A stretch of DNA of 64,000 nucleotides, from the NCBI GenBank assembly GCA_021373135.1, contig JAJFTH010000003.1, positions 124,001 to 188,000 of the forward strand, in the 5' to 3' direction. Below the pieces are notes generated by a model that was given only the letters and a program-made list of their open reading frames with translations, was not told the DNA's origin and did no database searches. This document shows positions 8,313 to 17,305 of the stretch, in pieces. Every line of letters begins with the position of its first letter. Positions within the stretch are counted from its first letter, which is position 1. Origin of the DNA: Bacteroidales bacterium. Lineage in GTDB: Bacteria; Bacteroidota; Bacteroidia; Bacteroidales; UBA1402. A program made the position numbers and the translations under genes.

Positions 8313-9292
8313 TACTTGCAAATCCGTATTATCTCTATTTATTGCTGTTGATCATACCGGCTATTGTCTGGTATGTTCTTAAGCGGAAAAAACGTTATGC
8401 GACGCTTCAGGTATCGAACAGTTTTGCCTTTGAAGGAATCAAACCGTCTTGGAAAGATCGTTTGGAGCATGTGCCTTTCATTTTAAAGATGTTGGCATTT
8501 GCCATGATTGTCATCGCTTTGGCGCGTCCGCAATCGACCAATAGCTGGCAGAATGTATCCACTGAAGGTATCGACATTGTCGTTACCCTCGACATATCCA
8601 GCAGCATGTTGGCCGAAGACCTGAAACCAAATCGTCTTGAGGCGGCCAAAAACGTAGCGTCCTCTTTTATTTCCGGAAGGCCCAATGACAATATCGGTTT
8701 GGTGGTCTTTTCTGCCGAAAGCTTTACCCAATGCCCCCTGACAACAGACCATGCGGTGCTGCTGAATCTTTTCGGCGGCATTCAAAGCGGTATGATTGAA
8801 GATGGAACAGCTATCGGTTTGGGGCTCGCAAATGCAGTTAATCGCATCAAAGATTCACCGGCTAAATCCAAGGTCATCATTTTACTTACTGATGGATCCA
8901 ACAACCGGGGAGATATTGACCCGATTACGGCTGCAGGTTTAGCAAAAACATTTGGCGTCAGGGTCTATACCATCGGTATCGGAACAAGAGGGAAAGCCCC
9001 ATATCCTTTTCAGACGGCCTATGGTGTTCAATACCAAAACATAGATGTCGTCATTGATGAAGGACCTTTGAGACAGATAGCATCCATTACCGGCGGTAAA
9101 TATTATCGTGCTACCGACAACAGTAAGTTGAAGAATATTTACAATGAAATTGATCAATTGGAAAAAACGAAGATGAAAGTACACGAGTACAGTAAGAAGA
9201 ACGAGGAGTACCGGGCATTTGGCGTTGCCGCCCTGATATTGCTCCTTCTGGAAATCTTTCTCAGAAATACCGTGTTGCGTCGTCTTCCATAA
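8309..9292 (+). CDS. batA: BatA, VWA-domain membrane protein
   Basis: A 327-residue protein with two N-terminal hydrophobic segments, a VWA domain and a C-terminal membrane helix. The MIDAS motif is DISSSM beginning at Asp95, followed by the conserved LLTDGSNNRGDI. Bat proteins were first described as needed for aerotolerance of Bacteroides fragilis. The VWA domain probably mediates metal-dependent contacts within a BatA-BatE membrane complex. The start overlaps the preceding gene by 4 nt. Confidence 0.95.
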   Translation: MILANPYYLYLLLLIIPAIVWYVLKRKKRYATLQVSNSFAFEGIKPSWKDRLEHVPFILKMLAFAMIVIALARPQSTNSWQNVSTEGIDIVVTLDISSSMLAEDLKPNRLEAAKNVASSFISGRPNDNIGLVVFSAESFTQCPLTTDHAVLLNLFGGIQSGMIEDGTAIGLGLANAVNRIKDSPAKSKVIILLTDGSNNRGDIDPITAAGLAKTFGVRVYTIGIGTRGKAPYPFQTAYGVQYQNIDVVIDEGPLRQIASITGGKYYRATDNSKLKNIYNEIDQLEKTKMKVHEYSKKNEEYRAFGVAALILLLLEIFLRNTVLRRLP

Positions 9293-9310
9293 TTGCTAAA
9301 AATCAGAACT

Positions 9311-10327
9311 ATGTTTCGTTTTTCGAATCCCGAATATCTATATTTCCTCCTGCTGATTCCTACATTGGCTTTGCTTTTCATTGCAGAAAACAGAAAGCAG
9401 AAAAAACGTCTGAAAGTGTACGGAAATCCGGACATTGTCAGTCAGTTGATGCCTGATATTTCACGTAGGCGTCCTTGGCTGAAATTTATCCTGCAGTTGA
9501 CGGCCATAACAGTGTGTATTTTTATGGTATCAGGTCCGCAATTCGGTTCAAAATTGCAAAAAGTCCAAAAGAAAGGCGCAGAAATGATGATTGCCTTAGA
9601 TGTCTCCAATTCCATGATGGCCGAAGATATTACCCCGAACCGTTTGGAAAAATCCAAGCAAATACTCTCCAAATTGGTCGACAAACTGAGCAACGACAAG
9701 ATTGGTTTGATCGTTTTTGCCGGAGAAGCATTCACTCAGTTGCCGATTACCAGCGACTATGTCTCCGCCAAAATGTTTATGAACAGCATCAACCCGTCAC
9801 TTGTACCTACACAGGGAACAGCCATAGGTTCAGCCATCGATTTATGTGTACGCTCATTCCCGCAGAAAGGAAAAGCAGAGAGGGCCATCATCCTGATTAC
9901 CGATGGTGAAAACTTCGAGGATGACGCAGTGGGAAGTGCCAAAGAAGCTTTGGCTCAGGGTATCAAGACACACGTCATCGGCATGGGGCTTGAAAAAGGT
10001 GCTCCCATACCCATTGCAAACAGCAATGAATTCCGTAAGGACAAAAGTGGGAATGTGGTCATTACCAAATTGAATGAAAAAATGTGTCAGGATATCGCAG
10101 CTGCCGGTGGTGGTGTTTATGTGCGCTCCGACAATACCAACGGTGCATTGCGTGTCATTACGACAGAACTTGACAAAATGAAAAAAGCCGACGTGGAATC
10201 ATCCGTATACAGTGAATATGATGAACAGTTTCAAGGTCTGGCATGGATCGTTCTGGTCCTGTTACTCATTGACGTGTTCATTCTTGAGCGAAAAAACAAA
10301 CTCTTGCGCAAGATCAAATTGTTTTAA
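9311..10327 (+). CDS. batB: BatB, VWA-domain membrane protein
   Basis: A 338-residue homologue of BatA: N-terminal membrane segments, a VWA domain with MIDAS motif DVSNSM beginning at Asp97, LITDGENFEDD, and a C-terminal helix (GLAWIVLVLLLIDVFIL). The frame is open from a TTG at 9293, but the ATG at 9311 gives MFRFSNPEYLYFLLL, the usual BatB N-terminus. It lies 18 bp after batA and 2 bp before batC. Confidence 0.95.
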   Translation: MFRFSNPEYLYFLLLIPTLALLFIAENRKQKKRLKVYGNPDIVSQLMPDISRRRPWLKFILQLTAITVCIFMVSGPQFGSKLQKVQKKGAEMMIALDVSNSMMAEDITPNRLEKSKQILSKLVDKLSNDKIGLIVFAGEAFTQLPITSDYVSAKMFMNSINPSLVPTQGTAIGSAIDLCVRSFPQKGKAERAIILITDGENFEDDAVGSAKEALAQGIKTHVIGMGLEKGAPIPIANSNEFRKDKSGNVVITKLNEKMCQDIAAAGGGVYVRSDNTNGALRVITTELDKMKKADVESSVYSEYDEQFQGLAWIVLVLLLIDVFILERKNKLLRKIKLF

Positions 10328-10329
10328 TC

Positions 10330-11043
10330 ATGAGAATACTCAAATACATATTATCCGCACTTTTAATCCTTGGTTCATGGAGTGTTTCTGCCCAGAAAAT
10401 GGAAAGGAAAAGTATCCGCCAAGGGAACAAGCTTTACGAAAAACAAAAGTATACCGAGGCGGAGATTGCTTATAGAAAAGCTTTGGAAGTGAACAAGAAG
10501 TCAAAGGAAGGTTCGTATAATCTCGGGAATGCCCTTTACAGACAGGAAAAAGGAAAAGAAGCATTGGAACAATATCAATTGTCTTTAAGTCAGCAGACCA
10601 ACCCTGTAAAGAAAGCAGCTATTTTTCACAATGCCGGTAACACTTTCATGCAGGCAAAAGATTACGGGAAAGCAGTTGATTCCTATAAGTCTTCCCTAAA
10701 ATTCAACCCGAATGATGACCAGACGCGTTATAATCTTGCCATGGCTCAGGCTCTTTTGAAGAAACAGCAACAGGACCAAAAGAACAACAAAAACAAAGAT
10801 CAGAATAAGGATCAGAAACAGGATCAACAAAAGAAACAGCAACAGCAAAAACAAGATGATCAGGAAAAGAAGCAAAACAAACAACAACAGCAACAGCAGC
10901 AGCAACAACAGGAGCAAGTTTCCAAAGAAAAAGCCAAACAGTTGCTGGACGCCCTGAGTCAAGACGAAAAAGATACGCAGGAGAAGGTCAAGAAACTTCA
11001 AATGCAGCAAAGCAAGGCTAAGAAAAGAGAAAAAGATTGGTGA
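10330..11043 (+). CDS. batC: BatC, TPR protein with glutamine-rich tail
   Basis: A 237-residue protein with a signal peptide (about 1-21, ending VSAQ), three to four TPR units (about 24-140; GSYNLGNALYRQEKGKEAL, KAAIFHNAGNTFMQAKDYGKA, QTRYNLAMAQALL) and a long Q/K/D/N-rich tail containing an unbroken run of ten glutamines. TPRs suggest a scaffolding role in the Bat complex. The low-complexity tail is common in BatC but its length varies. Encoded 2 bp after batB. Confidence 0.92.
   Translation: MRILKYILSALLILGSWSVSAQKMERKSIRQGNKLYEKQKYTEAEIAYRKALEVNKKSKEGSYNLGNALYRQEKGKEALEQYQLSLSQQTNPVKKAAIFHNAGNTFMQAKDYGKAVDSYKSSLKFNPNDDQTRYNLAMAQALLKKQQQDQKNNKNKDQNKDQKQDQQKKQQQQKQDDQEKKQNKQQQQQQQQQQEQVSKEKAKQLLDALSQDEKDTQEKVKKLQMQQSKAKKREKDW
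10837..10919 (+). repeat. CAG/CAA-type low-complexity repeat in batC
   Basis: Runs of CAA and CAG codons (densest at about 10880-10915) encode the glutamine-rich part of BatC. Codons are mixed, which limits but does not rule out slippage. Confidence 0.75.
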
Positions 11044-11109
11044 AAAAGCGTAACTTTGAACGCTTGAAATAAAAAGTAGTTTAGATACATATATAAGTTT
11101 TTATTTAAT

Positions 11110-12942
11110 ATGAGGAACAAACTGGTACTGGTATTCGTTGGGATGTTGATCTGTTTTGGCAGCAAACTTTTTGCAGCAGATGTGACATTTACAGCCGAGG
11201 CTCCAAGAACCGTGGTTATGGGGCAGAATTTTAATCTTGTATATACGTCCAATGCAGAAGCCAGAGATTTAAGGATTGCAGAATTAAATAATTTTGAGAT
11301 TCTATCCGGGCCATTCACTTCGACGATGAGTTCAACAAGCATCATCAATGGGCAATATTCTTCTTCCACATCGTATCGATTTACGTATGTCTTGTCTCCC
11401 AAGAAAACAGGAACTTTTACAATTCCATCCGCTACAGCAAATATCAGAAATAACAGATATACCAGCAATAGTCTGACTATTAAGGTTCTGCCTGAGGATC
11501 AGCAATCAAGTGGAGGCAGCAATTCTTCGCAACGCTCATCTATAAGCAGCTCTTCTTCCTCCTCACAAAGCGTGTCTTCAGATCAGGTTTTTATCCGTGC
11601 CATTCCTTCTAAAACAAGGGTTCGTGAGCAGGAAAGCCTGACTGTCACCTATAAGATTTACACAAAAGTGGACATTGCCGGATTCGAAAATCCCAAGTTC
11701 CCCGAATTTGTAGGATTCATGGCTCAGGAAATAGATCTTTCCAAAAATCAACAATGGAATTTGGAAAATTACAATGGAAGTAATTACCGGACTGCCATCC
11801 TGAAGCAAACGGTACTTTTTCCGCAGAAAAGCGGAACGCTCACCATCAAAAGAGGCTCCTTTGATGTGGTGGCACGTGTCAGAAATACCAATACCCGTAC
11901 AAGAAGCATATTCGACGACTTTTTTGACTCCTATTCCGAAGTGAAGAAGACCTTGTCATCCAATAGTATCAAGATTCAGGTTGATCCGCTGCCTTCCGGC
12001 AAACCTGCAGATTTTTGCGGAGTGGCCGGAAATCTTAGGATGAGTTCCTCCATCACCTCCACCAAAGTAAAAGCCAACGACGCCGTAACCATCAAGGTTA
12101 ATATTTCAGGTAGTGGAAACCTGAAAATGATACCCACTCCGGAATTCACTTTCCCTGCTGATTTCGAAGTGTATGATCCCAAAGTGGACAATATGTTTAA
12201 AAACACCCCAGGTGGCGTAAGCGGTATCAAAACAATTGAATATCTATTTATTCCGAGATATGCCGGTAAATTTAAAATTCCCGGTGTTTCACTCAGCTAT
12301 TTTGATATAGCTTCAAGAAGTTATAAGACTCTCAGGACAAATAGTTATACACTTGAGGTCGCCAAAGGTGAAGGTGGTCAGATGATATCGGGTAACTTTA
12401 CCGATCAGGAACAAGTACGTTTGCTGGGATCAGATATCCGTTATCTGAAAAACGACATCAAACTGCATCAGCAAACAAATCTCATTTATGGAAAGACATG
12501 GTTTTGGCTTTGCTATCTGATACCGCTTTTGTTTTTTGCGATCTTTTTGATCATCAATCGCAAACAGGTGAAAGCCAATGCCGATGCGGCCAGAGTCCGT
12601 AACCGAAAAGCAAACAAAGTCGCAGTAAAACGTCTGAAGCAAGCCGGCATCTATCTGAAAGAAGGTAAAAAGGAATCATTTTATGATGAAGTCCTGAAAG
12701 CTCTTTGGGGGTATACCAGTGATAAACTGAACATTCCACTTTCACTTTTAACCAAAGAAACCATAGAAAGTCAACTTGATGATTGCAAGGTGAGTGAAGA
12801 TATCAGAAAAGAATATATGGATATTCTTCAAACATGTGAATTTGCCCGTTATGCGCCCGGAGAAAACAGTCATGCCATGGATGTCCTCTATGAAAAGACG
12901 ATGAATGTAATGAATAAGATGGAAAATACGATCAAAAAATAA
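11110..12942 (+). CDS. batD: BatD, aerotolerance-operon oxygen-tolerance protein
   Basis: A 610-residue BatD-family protein. It has a signal peptide (about 1-23, ending LFAAD), several Ig-like beta domains (about 24-440), a serine-rich linker near 135-160, one membrane helix near 462-480 (WFWLCYLIPLLFFAIFLII) and a cytoplasmic tail (about 490-610) related to the tail of the gene product at 7266-8312 (EGKKESFYDEVLKALWGYTSDKL). The large extracytoplasmic part should sit in the periplasm. A 66-bp gap separates it from batC; no clear promoter is seen there. Confidence 0.92.
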   Translation: MRNKLVLVFVGMLICFGSKLFAADVTFTAEAPRTVVMGQNFNLVYTSNAEARDLRIAELNNFEILSGPFTSTMSSTSIINGQYSSSTSYRFTYVLSPKKTGTFTIPSATANIRNNRYTSNSLTIKVLPEDQQSSGGSNSSQRSSISSSSSSSQSVSSDQVFIRAIPSKTRVREQESLTVTYKIYTKVDIAGFENPKFPEFVGFMAQEIDLSKNQQWNLENYNGSNYRTAILKQTVLFPQKSGTLTIKRGSFDVVARVRNTNTRTRSIFDDFFDSYSEVKKTLSSNSIKIQVDPLPSGKPADFCGVAGNLRMSSSITSTKVKANDAVTIKVNISGSGNLKMIPTPEFTFPADFEVYDPKVDNMFKNTPGGVSGIKTIEYLFIPRYAGKFKIPGVSLSYFDIASRSYKTLRTNSYTLEVAKGEGGQMISGNFTDQEQVRLLGSDIRYLKNDIKLHQQTNLIYGKTWFWLCYLIPLLFFAIFLIINRKQVKANADAARVRNRKANKVAVKRLKQAGIYLKEGKKESFYDEVLKALWGYTSDKLNIPLSLLTKETIESQLDDCKVSEDIRKEYMDILQTCEFARYAPGENSHAMDVLYEKTMNVMNKMENTIKK

Positions 12943-12946
12943 GAAG

Positions 12947-13792
12947 ATGTACAGATCATTAAGCATACTATTTCTTTTGTTAATCTGTTTTTGTTCTTAT
13001 GCTCAAACAGATACGGTACAGGTAAAGACTGAGATGACGAAATCTTCAGAGCCTTCGAAAATGAAAGAAGTTCAATCGAAACAAGTTATTGAAGGTTCCG
13101 CCGATGAATTATTGAAAAAGGCAGCTGTTTTGTACTCACAAAGCCATTATGCAGAAGCTGCAACAATCTATGAACATATCCTGGCCAATTTTGGGACTTC
13201 AGACAAAATATATTATAACCTCGGGAACGCGTATTACAAATCCAAGAACATGGCACCCGCCATCCTGAATTATGAGCGTGCAATCAGGCTGAATCCCGGT
13301 GACAGGGATGCGAGGTTTAATCTGGAGATGTGTCAGGCACGAATTACGGACAAAATCGAACCCGTGGGGATGTTTTTTATAAATCGTTGGTTCAAATCCC
13401 TTGGAAATAGCTATAATTCCAACGCCTGGGCCGGAATCAGCATCTTTTTCTTTATCCTTTTCATTGCCTGTTTGTTTATATACTTTTTTACAAAGTTTTC
13501 CTGGTTGAAGAAGAGTGGATTTTTTGTCGGCATTTTGTTCATTTGTCTTAGTGTGTTGTCGTTGGTTTACAGCGGAGAGCAACATCACAGTCTTGTTAAG
13601 CCTGATACGGCCATTTTGTTTGCGCCGACGGTTACTGTCAAAAGTTCTCCTGACGAGAGTGGTACAGACCTTTTTATTATTCATGAAGGATGTAAGGTTA
13701 AAGTGTTGAGTGTGCTCGGTACATGGAGTGAGATTGAATTGGAAGATGGTAATATCGGATGGTTGGAATCTAATAATATTCAAGTGATATAA
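12947..13792 (+). CDS. batE: BatE, TPR and SH3-like membrane protein
   Basis: A 281-residue protein with a signal peptide (about 1-20, ending CSYAQ), two or three TPR units (about 50-125; KIYYNLGNAYYKSKNMAPAIL), two membrane segments (about 160-210) and a C-terminal bacterial SH3-like domain (APTVTVKSSPDESGTDLFII through GNIGWLESNNIQVI). This order is typical of BatE. It is encoded 4 bp after batD and 10 bp before the PAP2 phosphatase. Confidence 0.92.
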   Translation: MYRSLSILFLLLICFCSYAQTDTVQVKTEMTKSSEPSKMKEVQSKQVIEGSADELLKKAAVLYSQSHYAEAATIYEHILANFGTSDKIYYNLGNAYYKSKNMAPAILNYERAIRLNPGDRDARFNLEMCQARITDKIEPVGMFFINRWFKSLGNSYNSNAWAGISIFFFILFIACLFIYFFTKFSWLKKSGFFVGILFICLSVLSLVYSGEQHHSLVKPDTAILFAPTVTVKSSPDESGTDLFIIHEGCKVKVLSVLGTWSEIELEDGNIGWLESNNIQVI

Positions 13793-13802
13793 AGTTTCAA
13801 AG

Positions 13803-14507
13803 ATGGGCCTGTTGGAAAGAATTATCGATTGGGATCAGGAGATGTTATTGTTGGTCAATGGCTATCATCTCCCATGGTTGGACAGGTTTATGTGGTTGCT
13901 TTCTGAAACGATGATGTGGACACCCGTTTTGTTGGTGATGATCATTGTGCTCATCCGCAACAAAAAAGGACAGACGTTCTTTATATTGCTCGCTTTTGGA
14001 CTATTGCTCGCTTTTACAGATCAGATATCCTCCGGAGTCATCAAACCTTTGGTTGCCAGGTTTCGTCCGACCTATGACCCTGAAATTTCAAATCTCGTTC
14101 AAGTGGTCAATCATTACAAAGGAGGGGAGTTTGGTTTCATTTCAAGCCATGCAGCCAACGTTTTTGCCTTTGCCGGACTAAGCATCTTGTTTTTTAGAAA
14201 TTGGTTCTATTCACTCGTGATTTTGCTTTGGGCGATAGCTGTTTCGTACTCAAGGATTTATCTGGGTGTCCACTTCCCTTTGGATGTGGTTTCCGGGGCT
14301 TTGTTCGGGATCCTTTCTTCCATTGCTTTTTATTATCTATATAAGTTCATCATTCAAAAGAGTACAGACATTCGTCTCATTACAGACCGGAGGTCAAGAC
14401 AAATGACGATAAGCAATTATAGGAAGTCAGACCTTTCTTTTATCGTGATTTCATTGCTGTTGGTGGTGGTTACCATGTTATCCGCATCCTTTTATCTGAG
14501 TTGGTAA
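13803..14507 (+). CDS. PAP2-family membrane phosphatase
   Basis: A 234-residue protein with about five or six membrane helices and the three PAP2 motifs: KPLVARFRP, SSHAANVFAFAG (variant of PSGH, catalytic His) and SRIYLGVHFPLDVVSG. Family members remove phosphate from lipid substrates such as undecaprenyl pyrophosphate or phosphatidic acid. The substrate cannot be told from sequence. A tail of about 50 residues (after QKSTDIRLITDRR) includes one more hydrophobic segment. It lies 10 bp after batE and is probably co-transcribed. Confidence 0.9.
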   Translation: MGLLERIIDWDQEMLLLVNGYHLPWLDRFMWLLSETMMWTPVLLVMIIVLIRNKKGQTFFILLAFGLLLAFTDQISSGVIKPLVARFRPTYDPEISNLVQVVNHYKGGEFGFISSHAANVFAFAGLSILFFRNWFYSLVILLWAIAVSYSRIYLGVHFPLDVVSGALFGILSSIAFYYLYKFIIQKSTDIRLITDRRSRQMTISNYRKSDLSFIVISLLLVVVTMLSASFYLSW

Positions 14508-14637
14508 AAGACATCCTGATAAATTAAGATAAGTTTCCCTAAAAAAGACTATAAATATTTTTTCTTTCCTGTTTTATTCTTTATTTTTAGAGCAGTTTAA
14601 TTTCAACAGTAGTATTAACTTCAAAATTCATACGGCC

Positions 14638-14892
14638 ATGATCAAGACTATAACTTTTAACGATCTTCGTAAAATCAAAGACAGTTTGCCCTCCGGCAGT
14701 TCTCAACGTATAGCTGACGAATTGGGTATATCGGTTGAGACTGTCCGGAATTATTTTGGTGGGTACAATTATCGTGATGGTAAAAGTGTTGGTGTTCATA
14801 TTGAGCCCGGCCCCGATGGTGGATTGGTCATGTTGGACGATACCATCATTTTAGATATGGCAATGGAGATTCTTGAAGAGAAGAAAGCTTGA
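14638..14892 (+). CDS. Small helix-turn-helix protein
   Basis: An 84-residue protein whose residues about 22-42 (SQRIADELGISVETVRNYF) form a clear helix-turn-helix. The rest is acidic and ends DMAMEILEEKKA. Similar short proteins occur widely in Bacteroidales and are annotated only as DNA-binding. It stands alone: 130 bp after the PAP2 gene and with its own terminator. Targets are unknown. Confidence 0.75.
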   Translation: MIKTITFNDLRKIKDSLPSGSSQRIADELGISVETVRNYFGGYNYRDGKSVGVHIEPGPDGGLVMLDDTIILDMAMEILEEKKA

Positions 14893-14921
14893 TTGCAAAA
14901 AGAAAATTTTGATACATATTT

Positions 14922-14953
14922 AAGGCCACTTTTTTAAGGTGGCCTTTTTTTGA
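14922..14953 (+). terminator. Rho-independent terminator
   Basis: AAGGCCAC pairs with GTGGCCTT across a T-rich loop, followed by a run of T. It ends the small HTH gene. Confidence 0.9.
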
Positions 14954-15037
14954 TTTTATTTTCTTTAAACGAAATTAATATTACATAATGTTTTAATTCT
15001 TAAATGATAGATTGCAGATATGTTTAATTAATATTAA

Positions 15038-15045
15038 TAATTTTG
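15038..15045 (+). promoter_or_regulatory. Candidate -7 element for the gene at 15113
   Basis: TAATTTTG fits TAnnTTTG, 68 bp before the ATG. The nearest TTG (15012-15014) is 23 bp upstream, somewhat far, so support is modest. Confidence 0.35.
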
Positions 15046-15112
15046 TCCAGCCACTACATCGTGTTTTATTTTGACTATTTTTTATTATTCATTATAAAAG
15101 ATTTTTAACAAA

Positions 15113-15721
15113 ATGAAAAACAACGAATGGAGGCTTTTTTTAGTTTATTCTCTGAATATCTGTTTTGATAACCCTGTAAACATATCTCCGGGAAAACCGC
15201 TTTTTTTCTCAAATAAGAAAAAAGCGGAGGAGGTCATATCAAGGTTTAAAGATCATTATCCTTTCCTTTATGGAGACTCTTTGCATGAGGAACGGGTATA
15301 TTGCCTCGTCCTTGAGGAATTTGAACTGGACTCTCCGTATCGCTATCAACTTTCAACAAGCGTATTTTCACCGGAAGGGCAGCTGTTGACCGAAAGTTTA
15401 GTGCCGGATGACGGACCGTTTTTAGGACGTCCGGAAAAAACCATGTATCATGAAGTAGGAGAGGTCGTTGAATTACCCTTCGGCAATCAGCTTGTATTTG
15501 GGATTGTCGTTGAAAAACCGATGTGTTTTAACGAAGATGCAGGCCTTTACGGACTTACGGCCTCAGATGATTGCTACACCGTCATTCACCATCAAAGCCA
15601 GGAGGTTAATTATGCACATTCCCCTATGGTCTTCAAACCGTCCAGAGATGTACCGGAAGAGGTCAGGAAAGATTTGACGGAGCAATTACAAAAATCGAGA
15701 AACAAGAAAGAGAGAAGTTGA
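15113..15721 (+). CDS. Uncharacterised 202-residue protein
   Basis: I do not recognise this family. There is no signal peptide or membrane segment, so the protein is probably cytoplasmic. Visible features are an acidic middle (FELDSPYRYQLSTSVFSPEG), a segment GEVVELPFGNQLVFGIVVEKP that could form a small beta-barrel, aromatic-rich patches (YGLTASDDCYTVIHH), and a charged helical C-terminus (VPEEVRKDLTEQLQKSRNKK). It is monocistronic: an AT-rich upstream region contains a promoter-like box and a terminator follows. Codon use matches its neighbours. Confidence 0.75.
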   Translation: MKNNEWRLFLVYSLNICFDNPVNISPGKPLFFSNKKKAEEVISRFKDHYPFLYGDSLHEERVYCLVLEEFELDSPYRYQLSTSVFSPEGQLLTESLVPDDGPFLGRPEKTMYHEVGEVVELPFGNQLVFGIVVEKPMCFNEDAGLYGLTASDDCYTVIHHQSQEVNYAHSPMVFKPSRDVPEEVRKDLTEQLQKSRNKKERS

Positions 15722-15744
15722 TGCTCTATATTTTAAAATGTTAA

Positions 15745-15783
15745 AAAGGATTTGGCAAACAATTTTACCAGATCCTTTTTTTT
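15745..15783 (+). terminator. Rho-independent terminator
   Basis: AAGGATTTGG pairs with CCAGATCCTT (one mismatch) and is followed by a run of eight T. It ends the 202-residue gene. Because this hairpin lies at 15745-15783, an in-frame extension of the next gene upstream of 15854 is unlikely to be translated. Confidence 0.85.
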
Positions 15784-15797
15784 AAAAACGAATCTAT

Positions 15798-15805
15798 TAT
15801 CTTTG
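15798..15805 (+). promoter_or_regulatory. Candidate -7 element for the membrane protein / LytS / LytTR operon
   Basis: TATCTTTG matches TAnnTTTG exactly and lies 48 bp before the ATG at 15854, just beyond the preceding terminator. No TTG is found at the -33 position, suggesting possible dependence on an activator. Confidence 0.45.
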
Positions 15806-15853
15806 ACAACCATTTTAGCTCTTTTTAAATCTAAGGAAACACATCATTTGAAT

Positions 15854-16225
15854 ATGAAAATTTTTTCAACTCCTTTGAAATCAGCACATGTCGTTGTTCA
15901 TGGCTTTGCACTTGCACATGCTATAACGGCCATGTCTATTATTTCAATTTATCACACTGATCCCGGAATTATATTGAGCATATTAACCATTACCATGCTT
16001 ATAATTTTAGCCCGTATCAATGATTATCCGCTTGACGTAACAATGGCACTGACTTTGATTTGTTGCCTGGCTGGTTTCTTTTTAGGTACCATTGGTGCTG
16101 AGATTATTGTAAAATTTTTTCCCGTTTCAGCCATGACTGCACAAGTTATCACAACAGTTCTTGTGACAGAAATGCTTGGATGGATCACTTATATCATTGT
16201 AAGACGAGCCAACCGGAAGGAATAG
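15854..16225 (+). CDS. Small membrane protein encoded before a LytS/LytTR pair
   Basis: A 123-residue protein with about four hydrophobic helices (HVVVHGFALAHAITAMSIISI, GIILSILTITMLIILA, VTMALTLICCLAGFFLGTIGAEII, and a last one near AQVITTVLVTEMLGWITYIIV) and a basic end. I do not recognise the family. The frame is open back to 15752, but that part overlaps a terminator, so ATG 15854 is chosen. It lies 6 bp before the histidine kinase gene and is presumably co-transcribed, so a role in signal perception or membrane coupling is possible but unproven. Confidence 0.7.
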   Translation: MKIFSTPLKSAHVVVHGFALAHAITAMSIISIYHTDPGIILSILTITMLIILARINDYPLDVTMALTLICCLAGFFLGTIGAEIIVKFFPVSAMTAQVITTVLVTEMLGWITYIIVRRANRKE

Positions 16226-16231
16226 CAAATA

Positions 16232-17305
16232 ATGAATAAGACGACAGACAGCAAATGGCGTGAGATTCTAATTTTGGCAGGAATAGTTTTACTGTTCAGG
16301 ATTTTCTATGTCGAAATTCTCGATTATCTGAAATCGGATTATCAATTTGATTTTGAAAACATACTCAAAAATATTTTCAGAGAATACCCGATTTCTCTAT
16401 TTATTGCTGTCGCTGGTTTTTTCTCAATCCGTCGCATTAATAAACATTATTCCTGGGGTGAAAATCCGTTGCTAAGAATTCTTTTGTTTATTTTGGCGAG
16501 TGTTGCAATTTCGTCAATTGTAACTATGCTGTATTGTATTCCAAAATTGAAACAGTTATCATGGAAAGATTTGGTTGCCAGCGGACATATTGAAGGAGCT
16601 TTCGTTGTTACCACCGTTTTGACTGTGACAATTATGGGGAGCATCGATATTGTGCTGTATTATCTCAAATCTCACAAGAAAGCGTTGGATGCTGAAATCC
16701 TGAAAAAGAATAAAGCTCGTTTTCAATATGAACAACTAAAACGTCAGCTTAATCCACATTTCCTGTTTAACAGCCTGAATGTGTTAGATTATTTGGTACA
16801 TACAGATCCGGAGCGCGCGAGTGGTTATATTAAAAAATTGGCTGGAGTCTACCGTTACTTGCTTAGCAAAGAGAGTGATCCAGTTGTTTATTTAGAAGAA
16901 GAAATGGAATTTGTGAACATGTACGTCAATTTGTTAGAAGAGCGCTTTAAAAATGGTCTTGAAGTTTCGATCAAGATCGAGGATCAATATTTAAAAACAC
17001 TTGTTATACCTTGTAGTATTCAATTGCTTATCGAGAATGCAACCAAACATAATATTATCAGCGAATCATCGCCTCTTTTTGTTAAAGTCTATGCGAAAGA
17101 TCATTATATCTATGTAGAAAATAATTATCAACCGCGTATCAGATCTGATGCTTCCACAGGAGTTGGGTTAAAAAATATTGACGGACAAATTAGTGCGTTA
17201 TTTAATAAGAACATAGAAATTTCCAAATTGCCAGATAAATTTATTGTGAAACTTCCCGTTATTGAGAATAAAGGAAGCCAACTTTTTTTTAAGACTGAGT
17301 CATGA
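16232..17305 (+). CDS. LytS/YehU-type sensor histidine kinase
   Basis: A 357-residue membrane kinase. Four hydrophobic segments in the first 150 residues are followed by the His_kinase domain of the LytS group, with QLNPHFLFNSLNVLDYL (phosphorylated His176), and a divergent ATPase region including LLIENATKHN and TGVGLKNI. It should pass phosphate to the LytTR regulator encoded next, which it overlaps by 4 nt. There is no large periplasmic sensing domain, so the signal may be sensed within the membrane or through the small membrane protein encoded upstream. It stands directly before the PUL. Confidence 0.9.
   Translation: MNKTTDSKWREILILAGIVLLFRIFYVEILDYLKSDYQFDFENILKNIFREYPISLFIAVAGFFSIRRINKHYSWGENPLLRILLFILASVAISSIVTMLYCIPKLKQLSWKDLVASGHIEGAFVVTTVLTVTIMGSIDIVLYYLKSHKKALDAEILKKNKARFQYEQLKRQLNPHFLFNSLNVLDYLVHTDPERASGYIKKLAGVYRYLLSKESDPVVYLEEEMEFVNMYVNLLEERFKNGLEVSIKIEDQYLKTLVIPCSIQLLIENATKHNIISESSPLFVKVYAKDHYIYVENNYQPRIRSDASTGVGLKNIDGQISALFNKNIEISKLPDKFIVKLPVIENKGSQLFFKTES

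Noticed and set aside
15752-15853. N-terminal extension of the membrane protein before the LytS kinase
   Set aside because: The extension overlaps a strong terminator hairpin and a -7 box, so the ATG at 15854 is the real start.
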